A stretch of DNA of 64,000 nt from Cellvibrio sp. KY-GH-1 (GTDB taxonomy: Bacteria > Pseudomonadota > Gammaproteobacteria > Pseudomonadales > Cellvibrionaceae). Position numbers and translations under genes: made by a program. Shown here one piece after another: positions 47,834 to 57,182 of this stretch. The notes under the pieces were generated by a model. It did not search any database. It was not told where the DNA came from and saw only the letters and a program-made list of their open reading frames with translations. The first letter of the stretch is position 1. The number at the start of each line of letters is the position of its first letter. The stretch lies in contig NZ_CP031728.1 of the NCBI RefSeq assembly GCF_008806975.1, forward strand, positions 806,001-870,000, written 5' to 3'.

Positions 47834-48838
47834 ATGAAAAAACTTCATAGCGCATACGTAGTCTGGACGCTGCTTGCATTCGTGTTAAGTGGTATGCCGT
47901 CGGTAGTTTTTGCTGCTCAGCAGGTCAAAGACAAGACCTGTGATGCCATTCAAAAATCCATCAATCAATTACCAGCGGATGGTGGAGAGGTCACCTTGCC
48001 CGCAGGTACCTTTACCTGCAGCAAACCCATTATTCTGGATCGCAACAACGTTACGTTGCGCGGCACTGGCCCCGGTACTCTATTAAAACTGGCCGATCAT
48101 ACCAATTCACCCGTAATCGTTATGGGACTTACTGACAGTATTCCTGGTCGCGATACTCGCCATATCCGTGTTATCGATTTAATGATTGATGGTAACCGGG
48201 CAAACCAAACCATGGAGTGCATGGGTGGGCCTTGCAGCGATCAATTTCCGTTACGCAATAATGGGATTAGTATTCGTCGGTGCGTGGATTGTGTAGTGCA
48301 ATCTGTCACCGTATTCGGGGCTATGTCGGGTGGCTTGGTTACTGAATTAGGGTGCAGACGTTTAACGATTCGTGACTACACGTCCTATGACAATGAATTC
48401 GATGGTCTCGCCGGTTATGAGACTGAAGACAGCACCTTTTCCGGAATCCATTTATACGGAAACAAGGCGGCTGGTATTTCCACCGACATTAAATTTAACA
48501 ATAACAAATTTTATGATGTGACCATCGCCGACAATAAAACCGTAGGTATTTTCATGCGCGATTCACTCGATAATTCATTCACCAATTTGCATATTCGCGA
48601 TAGCGTGCAGCACGGTATTTTTCTTGCGCAAGTCAACACAGATCCCAACACGGCGGCAACAGGGAACACCTTCACCGGGGTAGTGATTTCGCGCTCAGGG
48701 GGAATGGGTGTTTTAGCGAATGACGCATCTTGCGTGAATAACATGATGGTAGGCGCCCAGTTTATAAACAATAAACATGGTTGCATCAGCGAGGCGGCGT
48801 CTGGCCTGGTGGAAAATGTGGGCGCTATTTGTCGTTAA
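47834..48838 (+). CDS. Exported right-handed parallel beta-helix protein
   Basis: The product is 334 residues. GAGAGGG lies before the ATG at 47834; a start 48 bp upstream is open but is not preceded by a site. A signal peptide (YVVWTLLAFVLSGMPSVVFA, about 7-26) is followed by DAIQKSINQLPADGGEVTLPAGTF-like phosphate/sugar-binding entry and repeating beta-helix coils (NNKFYDVTIADNKTVGIF). The fold is typical of pectate-lyase-like and polysaccharide-binding proteins. No catalytic site can be assigned, so it may be a lyase or a structural protein. Confidence 0.78.
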   Translation: MKKLHSAYVVWTLLAFVLSGMPSVVFAAQQVKDKTCDAIQKSINQLPADGGEVTLPAGTFTCSKPIILDRNNVTLRGTGPGTLLKLADHTNSPVIVMGLTDSIPGRDTRHIRVIDLMIDGNRANQTMECMGGPCSDQFPLRNNGISIRRCVDCVVQSVTVFGAMSGGLVTELGCRRLTIRDYTSYDNEFDGLAGYETEDSTFSGIHLYGNKAAGISTDIKFNNNKFYDVTIADNKTVGIFMRDSLDNSFTNLHIRDSVQHGIFLAQVNTDPNTAATGNTFTGVVISRSGGMGVLANDASCVNNMMVGAQFINNKHGCISEAASGLVENVGAICR

Positions 48839-48894
48839 ACCTACAACCGAACTTCAGCTTTAAAATGTGTGTGTACCAGGATGTATTTTGAGGT

Positions 48895-48927
48895 AGCTCG
48901 CGATCTAATTGATCGCGAGCTTTTTTT
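48895..48927. terminator. Terminator between the beta-helix gene and kdpE
   Basis: AGCTCGCGATC-TAATT-GATCGCGAGCT plus a T run forms a perfect 11-bp hairpin between convergent genes. Confidence 0.85.
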
Positions 48928-48948
48928 CGCCGGTAAATCAAAAACAGT

Positions 48949-49638
48949 TTAATTTTCTACGGTAGGTAGGAAGCGATAACCCACGCCAGGCTCAGTTTCT
49001 ATATAACGAGGATTGGACGGATCATCCCCCAACTTTGTGCGTAAGCGCGCAATAAAAATTCGCAAATAGTGCGTATCCTCAACATGGGTTCCACCCCAAA
49101 TTTCACGCAATAATTGCTGCTGGGTTACCAATCGGCCAGCGTTGTTAATTAAACGCTTGAGCAACTCAAACTCTTTACGGGAGAGTTTTGCCGCTTCACC
49201 ATCTACCGTTAATTTACGTTCTTGCAGATCAATGATGACCCGCTCATCCTGGTATTTATCAACGCTTTGCACGCTGGGGCCAAAGGCCTTGATCAAACCG
49301 CGAATACGAGCCAGCAATTCCTGAATACCAAAAGGTTTAACCACGTAGTCATTAGCACCGGTATCCAGCGCTTGGACTATTTCAGATTCGCGATTACGGA
49401 CCGACAGTACAATAATTGGCTGATGATAAAAATCACGCAGTTTTTTCAAAACAACCTGCCCATCCAGATCGGGCAATCCCATATCCAGGATGACTAAATC
49501 CGGATTTTCCTCCGCCGCCAATACCAGCCCCTGACGGCCAGCATCTGCCTCCATGATTGAATAGCCTTGCGCAGTCAGGCCGATTTGCAGGAACCGGCGA
49601 ATTTGAGGTTCGTCATCAATTATCAGTATTTTGCTCAT
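48949..49638 (-). CDS. kdpE: KdpE-like OmpR-family response regulator
   Basis: The product is 229 residues. The receiver domain has the acidic pocket DDE (8-10) and phospho-accepting Asp52 (LVILDMGLPDLDG). A winged-helix DNA-binding domain of the OmpR/PhoB type follows (SRKEFELLKRLINNAGRLV ... YIETEPGVGYRF). It matches KdpE, which activates K+ uptake genes in E. coli. It is downstream of the kinase gene (70 bp). Regulation by low K+ is inferred from the family. Confidence 0.9.
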   Translation of the reverse strand: MSKILIIDDEPQIRRFLQIGLTAQGYSIMEADAGRQGLVLAAEENPDLVILDMGLPDLDGQVVLKKLRDFYHQPIIVLSVRNRESEIVQALDTGANDYVVKPFGIQELLARIRGLIKAFGPSVQSVDKYQDERVIIDLQERKLTVDGEAAKLSRKEFELLKRLINNAGRLVTQQQLLREIWGGTHVEDTHYLRIFIARLRTKLGDDPSNPRYIETEPGVGYRFLPTVEN

Positions 49639-49708
49639 GGTAACTCCGTAACTTTGCCAAGAGTATAAGCGGCACCTTATTCACAGCGTGTCACATCACT
49701 GTTAAATT

Positions 49709-51259
49709 TTATTCGGCAGCTGAATGGGAGCTTGGGCTATCAGGGTTTTTATCGCTTGCCCCAAGGTTCGCCTCAATGGGAATTTCAACACGGACACAGC
49801 AACCCGGGTTAATTCGGTCTGCGGTACGCTTGGGGTTAGGATGAATACTGACACTTCCCCCATGCGCCATAATCATACCGCGGCAAATGGTCAGCCCCAA
49901 TCCGCTACCAGAACGACGACGATCACCTTTCTCGGCGGTATGGAAACGTTCAAAAACCTTTTCCCGCTCGCCTTCCGGTACACCTGGCCCCTGGTCGCAG
50001 ACGCTGATAATAATTGCATCATTTTCTTTTACGCAGGTGACTTCAATATAAGCACCGGATGGAGAAAATTTGATCGCATTATCAATGATATTAAATAGCG
50101 CTTGTTCAATAAGAGCGGCTTGAATATAGAGTGACGGCAAATGGGGGTTAATATCCGCGCGCACATCGTTATGAATTAGTAGCGGTTTTAGTCTTTTTTT
50201 AACCACGCTAATGATTTCTTCAACACCGACCCAATCTCGCTCTAATTGCAGCTGCCCGAATCCTAAACGTGTCATATCGAGTAAGTTTTGGGTGTAGCGG
50301 TTTAAGCGCTGAGCTTCCTCCAATACTGTGTCTAGCAATTCACGAGTTTGCTGTTTATCCAGATGTTCACCAAATTCAATAACAGTTGATGTAGCCCCAA
50401 TCATTGTCGTTAAGGGCGTGCGAAAATCGTGAGATACCGAAGAGAGCAGGGCGGAGCGTAGTAGCTCATTTTCTTTGGCAATTTTTTCTTTTTCCAAATC
50501 TGCGGAAAGGCGTGTACGCTCGAGTGAAATATTCACCTGGTGTAACAACAACAGAAAAATGTCTTTTGGAAGGTATTGGATATTTTCAATGGATATTTTT
50601 AGCAGACCAATAACTTGTTGCGAGTTGTGCAGAAAAAATACATCGTGTTCTTGTTCCAATTCAGGAATTTGCAAACTAATTTCCGGGGTGATCCGCAGTT
50701 CCAATAATTCTTCCAGGTAGGTTTTTCGCAAATGGGTCATGCGCCGAATCATTGGATGGGTCGCCCAGTTAACATCCCGCGTAATCAGTACGCAATTCTC
50801 CTTCCATGGCTCAAGCGCATCGCGCATCGCGTTAATTACATCATCCGTATCCAGGGCTTTGGGTAATTTTTCCAGCAATTCGAGCTCAATATCAGTCATA
50901 AACTCGCGTACACGGATTTTTTGTACGTTTTGTTTATGCTTGGTTGCCATATAGCCAACAATGACTGAGGTTAGTAAAAATAACAAAATAGTCAGCAGAT
51001 CTTCATCCTGATGGATCATGATCGAACCATAAGGCTCAGCAAAAAAGAAACTGAAGGCAAAAAAGCTGGAAAGCGCATTAATAATTGCCAACTCAACCGT
51101 CACGTTAATGGCGATAAAAACCACCATTACGATATACAAAAGCGGCACATTGGTTTTGGGTAGGTAATCAGTAATCAAAAATGCAATTGGCGTTAACAGC
51201 CAGGGAAATAGAATTCCGATGGGGTAGGCGAACTTGCGTAAAACCTGTTCGATCTTCAT
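49709..51259 (-). CDS. KdpD-like sensor histidine kinase without the KdpD/Usp input domains
   Basis: The product is 516 residues. It begins directly with the four-helix DUF4118 membrane domain (FAYPIGILFPWLLTPIAFLI ...). After a GAF-like linker comes the HisKA helix with the phosphorylated histidine in SSVSHDFRTPLTTMIGA, and then the HATPase domain (NIIDNAIKFSP, GPGVPEGE, GSGLGLTICRG). Full-length KdpD (about 895 residues in E. coli) has an N-terminal KdpD and Usp region that is missing here. The start codon is one base past the trkH stop, so translation may be coupled. Confidence 0.88.
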   Translation of the reverse strand: MKIEQVLRKFAYPIGILFPWLLTPIAFLITDYLPKTNVPLLYIVMVVFIAINVTVELAIINALSSFFAFSFFFAEPYGSIMIHQDEDLLTILLFLLTSVIVGYMATKHKQNVQKIRVREFMTDIELELLEKLPKALDTDDVINAMRDALEPWKENCVLITRDVNWATHPMIRRMTHLRKTYLEELLELRITPEISLQIPELEQEHDVFFLHNSQQVIGLLKISIENIQYLPKDIFLLLLHQVNISLERTRLSADLEKEKIAKENELLRSALLSSVSHDFRTPLTTMIGATSTVIEFGEHLDKQQTRELLDTVLEEAQRLNRYTQNLLDMTRLGFGQLQLERDWVGVEEIISVVKKRLKPLLIHNDVRADINPHLPSLYIQAALIEQALFNIIDNAIKFSPSGAYIEVTCVKENDAIIISVCDQGPGVPEGEREKVFERFHTAEKGDRRRSGSGLGLTICRGMIMAHGGSVSIHPNPKRTADRINPGCCVRVEIPIEANLGASDKNPDSPSSHSAAE

Positions 51260-51260
51260 G

Positions 51261-52712
51261 TCATGCGCGCCAGAACGCAGGAGAAAAAAGAACGATAATC
51301 GTTAGAAACTCCAGACGTCCCAACAGCATGCCGGCAGACAAGGCCCATTTGGCGGTATCGCTTAAGCTTGAAAAATTACCCGCTGGACCTATGACTGGCC
51401 CCAGGCCAGGCCCAACGTTCATGAGCGCGGTTGCTGCACCGGTAAAACTGGTCAATAAATCCAAACCTGTTAATGCCAATATAAAGGCAATTATCACCAA
51501 ACAAGCAGTCATTAAAAACATATATGAAATTGACGAAGCAATAATCTCGGAACTGATCAAACGGTTGTTATAGCGCCGACTGATAACAGCGCGAGGGTGC
51601 ACAGCGGTAATGATTTGTTCCTTCACAAGACCCGCAAAAATCTGCAAACGGAATACTTTAATACCACCGGTTGTTGAACCTGAGCATCCTCCCACAAATG
51701 TGACGAAGAAAAATACAATCAGTGCCAATGGGCCCCACAGTTGATAGTCACCTGATGCGAAGCCGGTAGTTGTGATCACTGAAACCAGGTTAAAACAAGC
51801 CATAGTAACGGCGCGCAACGGCCCCATTTGCTCGGAAAGTATTAGTTGCAACGCGAGTACCGCGGTTGTGAGGGCAACCAGGAGCAATAAACCACGCACT
51901 TGTGTGTCACGGAAAAATAGGAATTTTTTATTTACCAGTAGTCGAACAAACAAGACAAATGGAAAGGCGCCCGCAAGCATGAAGACAATCGCAATCCAGT
52001 GAATAAGCAGACTGTCAAATTGAGCAAATGAATTGTCTGAGGTGGAAAATCCCCCGGTAGAGACCGAAGCCATTGCGTGGTTTATCGCGTTAAACAAATC
52101 CATTCCGGCCAGCCAAAAAGCAAGGCAACAGACAATGGACAACGCGATGTAGGAATAAATAATCATTGCCATCAGGCTTTGCGCCCTTGGCATCGCTTTA
52201 TCAGACCAATCAGACGATTCCGTTTTAAACAGGCGCATACCACCCACACGCAGAAATGGAAGCACCGCAATTGCCATTCCGATAATCCCAACACCACCGA
52301 TCCAATTAAGTAATGACCGCCACAAAAGAATGTCTTTGGGCATTGCATCCAAACCTGCCATTACTGAGGAACCTGTAGTGGTAATACCCGATACCGCTTC
52401 AAACACCGCATCAGCAACGCCTAGCGGTTTAGATATAAATAGGAAAGGTAGGGCACTGAACAGCGACACTCCGGTCCACGCGCAGGTGGTAATCAAAAAT
52501 ACCTGCCTTGGTTGCATAAAATCGAAGTGATGTTTCCGACCGATTAGTAAAAAAACGATTCCCGCTATACTGGTTATAGTGGCGGAAGAGAAAAAGGCGA
52601 GCTGGTTGTCACTATCGTAAGCAATCGACAGTGCCAGCGGTATTAGCATAAACAATGCAAGAATATTCAGGATTGCGCCCAGAATCAGCAGCGTAGGCCC
52701 CAGTAATTTCAT
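51261..52712 (-). CDS. trkH: Trk-family potassium uptake protein TrkH
   Basis: The product is 483 residues from the ATG at 52712 (MKLLGPTLLILG); an ATG 13 codons earlier is in the same frame. About ten to twelve membrane helices and four pore-loop filters are seen: GITTTGSS, SVSTGGFS, TTTGFASGD and NVGPGLGP. It takes up K+ with the TrkA regulator, which is not in this window. It heads an operon with the KdpD-like kinase and the KdpE-like regulator, which points to K+ control. Confidence 0.92.
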   Translation of the reverse strand: MKLLGPTLLILGAILNILALFMLIPLALSIAYDSDNQLAFFSSATITSIAGIVFLLIGRKHHFDFMQPRQVFLITTCAWTGVSLFSALPFLFISKPLGVADAVFEAVSGITTTGSSVMAGLDAMPKDILLWRSLLNWIGGVGIIGMAIAVLPFLRVGGMRLFKTESSDWSDKAMPRAQSLMAMIIYSYIALSIVCCLAFWLAGMDLFNAINHAMASVSTGGFSTSDNSFAQFDSLLIHWIAIVFMLAGAFPFVLFVRLLVNKKFLFFRDTQVRGLLLLVALTTAVLALQLILSEQMGPLRAVTMACFNLVSVITTTGFASGDYQLWGPLALIVFFFVTFVGGCSGSTTGGIKVFRLQIFAGLVKEQIITAVHPRAVISRRYNNRLISSEIIASSISYMFLMTACLVIIAFILALTGLDLLTSFTGAATALMNVGPGLGPVIGPAGNFSSLSDTAKWALSAGMLLGRLEFLTIIVLFSPAFWRA

Positions 52713-52840
52713 AGTATTTGACTTATCGATATGGCAGAAAATTGCCCGCATTCTAAACGCTGGTCGACTGGGAGCCTATGGGGAATGGATATATATTTTG
52801 TAAAACTTGCCGGTGAGGGATAGATCTCACCGGCGACGCC

Positions 52841-55800
52841 TTAGTAGGGCTGAGTGGTCTCGGCATAGATCAGAGTGACATACAGATTCACTATATGGGG
52901 CGACTGCTGCATAAATACCGTAAGATCGGTCTCCATTCCCAAGCTCATCAGCTGTGTTTTGCGCTCATTAACATAGCGCTCCGCGGCCCGCTCCAACACC
53001 TCGCGAAAAACCAATGGCTGCTGAAAGCGCATTTGCGGATTATTAATACAGAATTGAGTATAGGCATAGAGCGCCTCAACCATGGCACTTTTGTAGTAGG
53101 CGGGATGTAATTGGTGTGTCAATTGATCTATATGATGAGCGAAGCTCTCCTCTCCAGGAGTCATGGAACGGCGGGTTGTTTTGCAATCGAGCGTGAAACG
53201 CTGCCCATTCGCATTGCTAAACACAAGATACTCAGCAAACATCAGACTATGCCAAATATCCTTGAGAAAGTTTTCATCAAAATGCGTAATCAAACCGCGC
53301 GCCGTACGCCACTCCAACCAGTCAGTCTCCATTGCATCTGAGAGTACAGGATTTTCATCATCCGCATTTTCGTTATGGTGGATTTTGTACGGCGTAACGT
53401 GATTGATCCCTTGGGCAAATACTTTTTTGCGCGAGGTTAAAATGGTGCGAATTTTTTTGTACAGTTTGGCCGGGGATTGCAATCCTAACCATTCAATCAT
53501 GGATACGTCTTCCGCGTCGCCTTTATCCATACCACACAGCAACATGAAGTTACGCAACTGAACAGAATGCAACCCGTCAAAAAGCTTTGGTTCTGAACGA
53601 ATCAATGATCCTATGGCAGAAATTAACTCTTGAACCAAGGTGCGTTCTAATAAATCCGGAAATAATTGGCGCACACTTTCGAAGTAAGATGCATTCGAGA
53701 AAGACTGATCAACCTTAATTTCGGTGAAATTATTGTCACCTACCGTAATGCTTAAATTTCGCGCAGCAAGTAGAGTCAAGCTATCACCCAAATCAGTTAA
53801 GGTGTAATTTAGTTGTGAAAAGCAAAAACGCGCCAACAACCAATAATTTACTTTTTGCGAGCGATAATACACATCTCTAATTAAATCTTTAATGGTAATT
53901 ATTGCACCATTAATTCCAATGTTATCGGTCAGCTTGTGCTTTTTGATGTACATTGAAAATTTTCGATAGGTTATAATATCGCTTTCGGTGTAGAATTTTT
54001 CCAATAACAACGCCGCTTCAGGCTCCAATTGAGCAGATTGCAAAGCGTCATCATGTACACTGGCCGCTTGCATCTGATTGCTCATTGAAGTTACATGAAA
54101 ATTCGGGATAGTTAAGCTATTTACGCGTGATGCTCGATAAGCAAGATTAGCGGATGCGTAACCTACATACTCTTCTTTATTGCGTAATTGATAATCACGT
54201 AATACCTCAAATAAAAGCTCCGCATTCGGAACTTTATAAAGACGATGATCAATTAATAGCGTAAATACCGCAACTTCCGAACTAATCCAGTTTTTATAAA
54301 TAAACTGAATCTCCTGAATCAAACTTTCTATGACCCATTGTGCATCGTAGCGACGATAATCTTCACGCTCACTTTGGAGCCAGGATAAACTCAAATAAAT
54401 TTTATTATTGATTTCATAGGTTTGTGAGGTTGCTAAACTTTGCACCCGACGCCGCGGACGCCCGCTGAGACCAAGTGATTTATTTTCACCAATATGGGCA
54501 TAGGCTTCCATCAGGCTGGAAGCTGACAATACTCCCATGGGTTTTAAATCTTGAATAGTTTCAGCAATAACGCCGTATTTGGCCAAATGCTGTTTAACAG
54601 TCTCATTTTCAGCGAGCACAACGAGTGCGATACTGGATTTGATAAAACGGGTAGAGCGCCTGCGCATTTTTAATGGATCGAGGTCATCGCTACTCACCAA
54701 ACCTTCATCCAGCATTAAACCCGTAAGATATAAACTTTGTGCCCAAACCAACGGAATATTTTCGTTGGGAACACGGGTCTGCGAACGCGGGCTTTTCTTT
54801 TCCGCTTCAATATTTTCCAGCGGCAAATAGTAGAGTTCCGGCAATAACCCTATGCCATCTACATAAACCATTAAGGATTCGAGCTTTTTGCGATAGTGCT
54901 TAGCCGTTGCTTCACTTCCATCAAATAACGCCGTTATATAAAGGTAAGTGAAAAATAGTGGCCATTCCGATTCAACGTGAGCAAAATTACCCAGCTCATC
55001 GTGTTCATAATAGATGCGTGAGCTTTCTTCCAAAACGGTTTGATGGCCGTCCCACAAAAAGCGTTTACACCCGTAGTTTCCCCCCAGCTTGGTCAACACC
55101 GAGTCGCGAGTTTGAGTGGCTAGCGTTTCTTTGCCGACGGCAAAGGCCGGAAACCCGATGATACTCAAGAGTGCACTGTCTGTTTCTTTGGATAGCGATT
55201 CGCGGGGTAGGAGTGAGGCGAGGGTGGTTCTCGCTAATGAGATGGCGTCGGCAATAACATGGATCACCGCCCTTTTATCGCCATGCTTCCCAAACAGGTT
55301 AAACCCGTCTAGAGCTTGTAGTGCCGCTTTTGCCATACCGACTGAACTGGCATTGATTTCTGTCTTGCCGTTGTTAACCTTATTGCCACGCTCCCAGATT
55401 CCATAATCCGGCGTGCGATAGGCACTGGCGATGTAGTAAACCAGATTCTGGACAAAATCGACTTCATCGTGCGTACACACAATGCGCAATCCTGATGCGC
55501 TCATCTGTGCCAGCATTAGTAGAAATACGGAAGTAGCGTCGATTTGCAAATGACCCCAAGCATCATCGGCAACTACAGGTAATCCGGTGGCCGTATCGTA
55601 TTTGGCGTGAAGTGCGTCGCCGTTATCTAGCGACAATTTAAACGCTTCAACCTTATGAGCCTGACGCATCATGGACTGTAACAAGCCGCGCATTAGCTTG
55701 ATGGTTGACTGGTCCAGTTCATCGCTTTTGTGAGGTTCCCCCTGGTGCCTGAAAGCCATCCCAAGAGTCCAAACGCAGACAATCGAATAAACGTTATCCC

Positions 55801-55939
55801 GCACCCAGGCATCGGTGTAGTCACCATGGTTATTAATTGCGGTACTGGCAGGAAGCAATCCGGTTACCGGATGCTGTTTACTTAGAATTACTGTTTGAAC
55901 TTCCGCGTATAAACGCTCCAACAGTTGTGTATGCTTCAT
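52841..55939 (-). CDS. GH15 / phosphorylase-kinase alpha-beta-like protein
   Basis: The product is 1032 residues from the ATG at 55939; the frame extends 16 codons further upstream. The N-terminal 400 residues resemble the (alpha/alpha)6 barrel of glucoamylase-like proteins and phosphorylase b kinase regulatory subunits (HPVTGLLPASTAINNHGDY, WVRDNVYSIVCVW). The remaining 600 residues are mostly helical. No signal peptide is seen, so it is cytoplasmic. It could bind or hydrolyse glucans, or regulate glycogen metabolism. The left prophage end lies 97 bp upstream of its start. Confidence 0.72.
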   Translation of the reverse strand: MKHTQLLERLYAEVQTVILSKQHPVTGLLPASTAINNHGDYTDAWVRDNVYSIVCVWTLGMAFRHQGEPHKSDELDQSTIKLMRGLLQSMMRQAHKVEAFKLSLDNGDALHAKYDTATGLPVVADDAWGHLQIDATSVFLLMLAQMSASGLRIVCTHDEVDFVQNLVYYIASAYRTPDYGIWERGNKVNNGKTEINASSVGMAKAALQALDGFNLFGKHGDKRAVIHVIADAISLARTTLASLLPRESLSKETDSALLSIIGFPAFAVGKETLATQTRDSVLTKLGGNYGCKRFLWDGHQTVLEESSRIYYEHDELGNFAHVESEWPLFFTYLYITALFDGSEATAKHYRKKLESLMVYVDGIGLLPELYYLPLENIEAEKKSPRSQTRVPNENIPLVWAQSLYLTGLMLDEGLVSSDDLDPLKMRRRSTRFIKSSIALVVLAENETVKQHLAKYGVIAETIQDLKPMGVLSASSLMEAYAHIGENKSLGLSGRPRRRVQSLATSQTYEINNKIYLSLSWLQSEREDYRRYDAQWVIESLIQEIQFIYKNWISSEVAVFTLLIDHRLYKVPNAELLFEVLRDYQLRNKEEYVGYASANLAYRASRVNSLTIPNFHVTSMSNQMQAASVHDDALQSAQLEPEAALLLEKFYTESDIITYRKFSMYIKKHKLTDNIGINGAIITIKDLIRDVYYRSQKVNYWLLARFCFSQLNYTLTDLGDSLTLLAARNLSITVGDNNFTEIKVDQSFSNASYFESVRQLFPDLLERTLVQELISAIGSLIRSEPKLFDGLHSVQLRNFMLLCGMDKGDAEDVSMIEWLGLQSPAKLYKKIRTILTSRKKVFAQGINHVTPYKIHHNENADDENPVLSDAMETDWLEWRTARGLITHFDENFLKDIWHSLMFAEYLVFSNANGQRFTLDCKTTRRSMTPGEESFAHHIDQLTHQLHPAYYKSAMVEALYAYTQFCINNPQMRFQQPLVFREVLERAAERYVNERKTQLMSLGMETDLTVFMQQSPHIVNLYVTLIYAETTQPY

Positions 55940-56035
55940 AGAGCCTTCGCTATCTAGAGAGTTAGCGACCTTCGATCGGTACAGCAAAAAACAGGGGCTG
56001 AAGATGGTGTGTTGTAGAGATATTTATCCAATACC

Positions 56036-56158
56036 CAATTTCGCATAATGGGCGGTTGGGCTTATGTTACAGGGCCGCTAGGCCCGAATTCGACGCCGTG
56101 ATAATTGCCGAAGGCAACCACGGCTAGAATTTATACATAGGCCCTGTTATGCGAAATT
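56036..56158 (+). other. attP/left junction with dif-like inverted repeats, copy 1
   Basis: AATTTCGCATAA (56037-56048), a XerC-arm-like sequence, is matched by its inverse TTATGCGAAATT (56147-56158). On the left side TTATGTTACAG (56062-56072) lies 13 bp after the first arm and looks like a XerD arm. Inside, CAGGGCC (56070-56076) pairs with GGCCCTG (56140-56146), and GCCGTG/CACGGC with TTGCC/GGCAA makes an inner hairpin. The single strand can therefore fold as a forked hairpin, as in the CTXphi attP. Confidence 0.85.
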
Positions 56159-56617
56159 TTTCAGCCTTTTTTTGATCGGGTCATTTTAGTGTTACTTAAT
56201 ACTAGCAGCGATCATGCCGTTTTAACTACCCTAACTCTGACGCCACCACTCCTGATTACCCTAAAACAATTTTGCACTCTGTTGGGGCCTTCCTGAGCAT
56301 ATTTGCACACAAACCGACTTAGCCTGTGAAGGGAGCTTCCAGCGACCGCCCATAGGCGTTATGTCGGCCCTTGCCCTTTAGGGCATTGGGTATGCGTCTG
56401 CACATTTCCCGACGTCGGGAAATCGTTATCTGGTTCTCTCCGGATTTGTTTTTCAATGGAATCAATGACTTACAAACCAAAAAAAGAAAATGGTTTTCGT
56501 AAGCTTTTGATTTATAAGGAGAATTCGACCCTCTCTCCCAGGATTAGGATTTCATCAGGCCGCGAAGGGGTACGGGTGTCAGTTACACCCGTACTTTGCC
56601 CCGGTTTCCCGGTGTAA
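56159..56617 (+). other. Phage non-coding region with palindromes (candidate origin and packaging signal)
   Basis: There is no convincing gene. It contains the perfect 20-bp palindrome ATTTCCCGAC/GTCGGGAAAT (56404-56423), the short hairpin GCCCTTTAGGGC just before it, and the 10-bp stem GTACGGGTGT/ACACCCGTAC with a 5-nt loop (56570-56594). Inoviruses keep replication origins and packaging hairpins in such a region. Which hairpin does what is not decided by sequence. Confidence 0.6.
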
Positions 56618-56881
56618 CTATGTTAAATCATCAATCCTTTTCATTGCTTCATTTGCCGTTAAAGGCCTTGGGGTGCTGTTATTTTCAATTGTTTTTTCGG
56701 GGGCTTTTTGTAACTCTGAAGTAGCTTCTACAACCCTTACAAGGGCTTGATGGGGATAGCTGTGATTGAATGCTACCCCTCCAACAGGCTTCCACCCTTG
56801 GCTTAGTTTCTCTGCTACTTTTTGCTCAAAGTCTTCAAAGCCTTTGTCGCTAACTATTACCTTGTATTCCACTTTTTTCAT
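56618..56881 (-). CDS. DUF1737-like phage protein (copy 1)
   Basis: The product is 87 residues. Residues 1-45 (EYKVIVSDKGFEDFEQKVAEK and GWKPVGGVAFN) match the DUF1737 pattern, a short alpha-beta domain of unknown function. A Pro/Thr-rich tail follows. Its ATG overlaps the stop of the repressor gene by 4 bp, so they are co-translated. Its place in the leftward immunity operon suggests a role in superinfection exclusion or control, like RstC of CTXphi, but there is no sequence similarity to prove it. Confidence 0.75.
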   Translation of the reverse strand: MKKVEYKVIVSDKGFEDFEQKVAEKLSQGWKPVGGVAFNHSYPHQALVRVVEATSELQKAPEKTIENNSTPRPLTANEAMKRIDDLT

Positions 56882-57174
56882 TTGTCGTTTTTTTCTTTAA
56901 TTCTTTGATTTTCAAGGTTTTTTGCTAGTTTTAGCCATAAGTCCCTTGATTCCTTGTTTTTCGCTTTTAATGCCATGCTCACGGCAAGTATTTCAATAGG
57001 ATCGATGTTTAGTATCTGAGCTATCCGGATGGCATTTTTTTCTGCTACACCTGATCCTTTTTGTATGTTAGTCCAAGCTTGTTTTTGCATTCCCAGATAT
57101 TCCATAGTTTCTGGGTAAGTCTTTAAATTCAAAAGACTTTTTACGCTTTCAATATAAGGGACTAGTGTTTTCAT
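56878..57174 (-). CDS. Phage repressor, HTH type (RstR-like position), copy 1
   Basis: The product is 98 residues if it starts at the ATG at 57174. A helix-turn-helix (TYPETMEYLGMQKQAWTNIQKG, 19-40) and a helical region (NAIRIAQILNIDPIEILAV) recall DUF3693/Cro-like phage regulators. The frame is open to an ATG at 57252 (124 residues), but that would put the operator repeats inside the coding region and leave only 23 bp to rep. Neither start has a strong ribosome-binding site. It is divergent from rep, as RstR is from RstA. Confidence 0.75.
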   Translation of the reverse strand: MKTLVPYIESVKSLLNLKTYPETMEYLGMQKQAWTNIQKGSGVAEKNAIRIAQILNIDPIEILAVSMALKAKNKESRDLWLKLAKNLENQRIKEKNDK

Positions 57175-57182
57175 GCCAAAAT

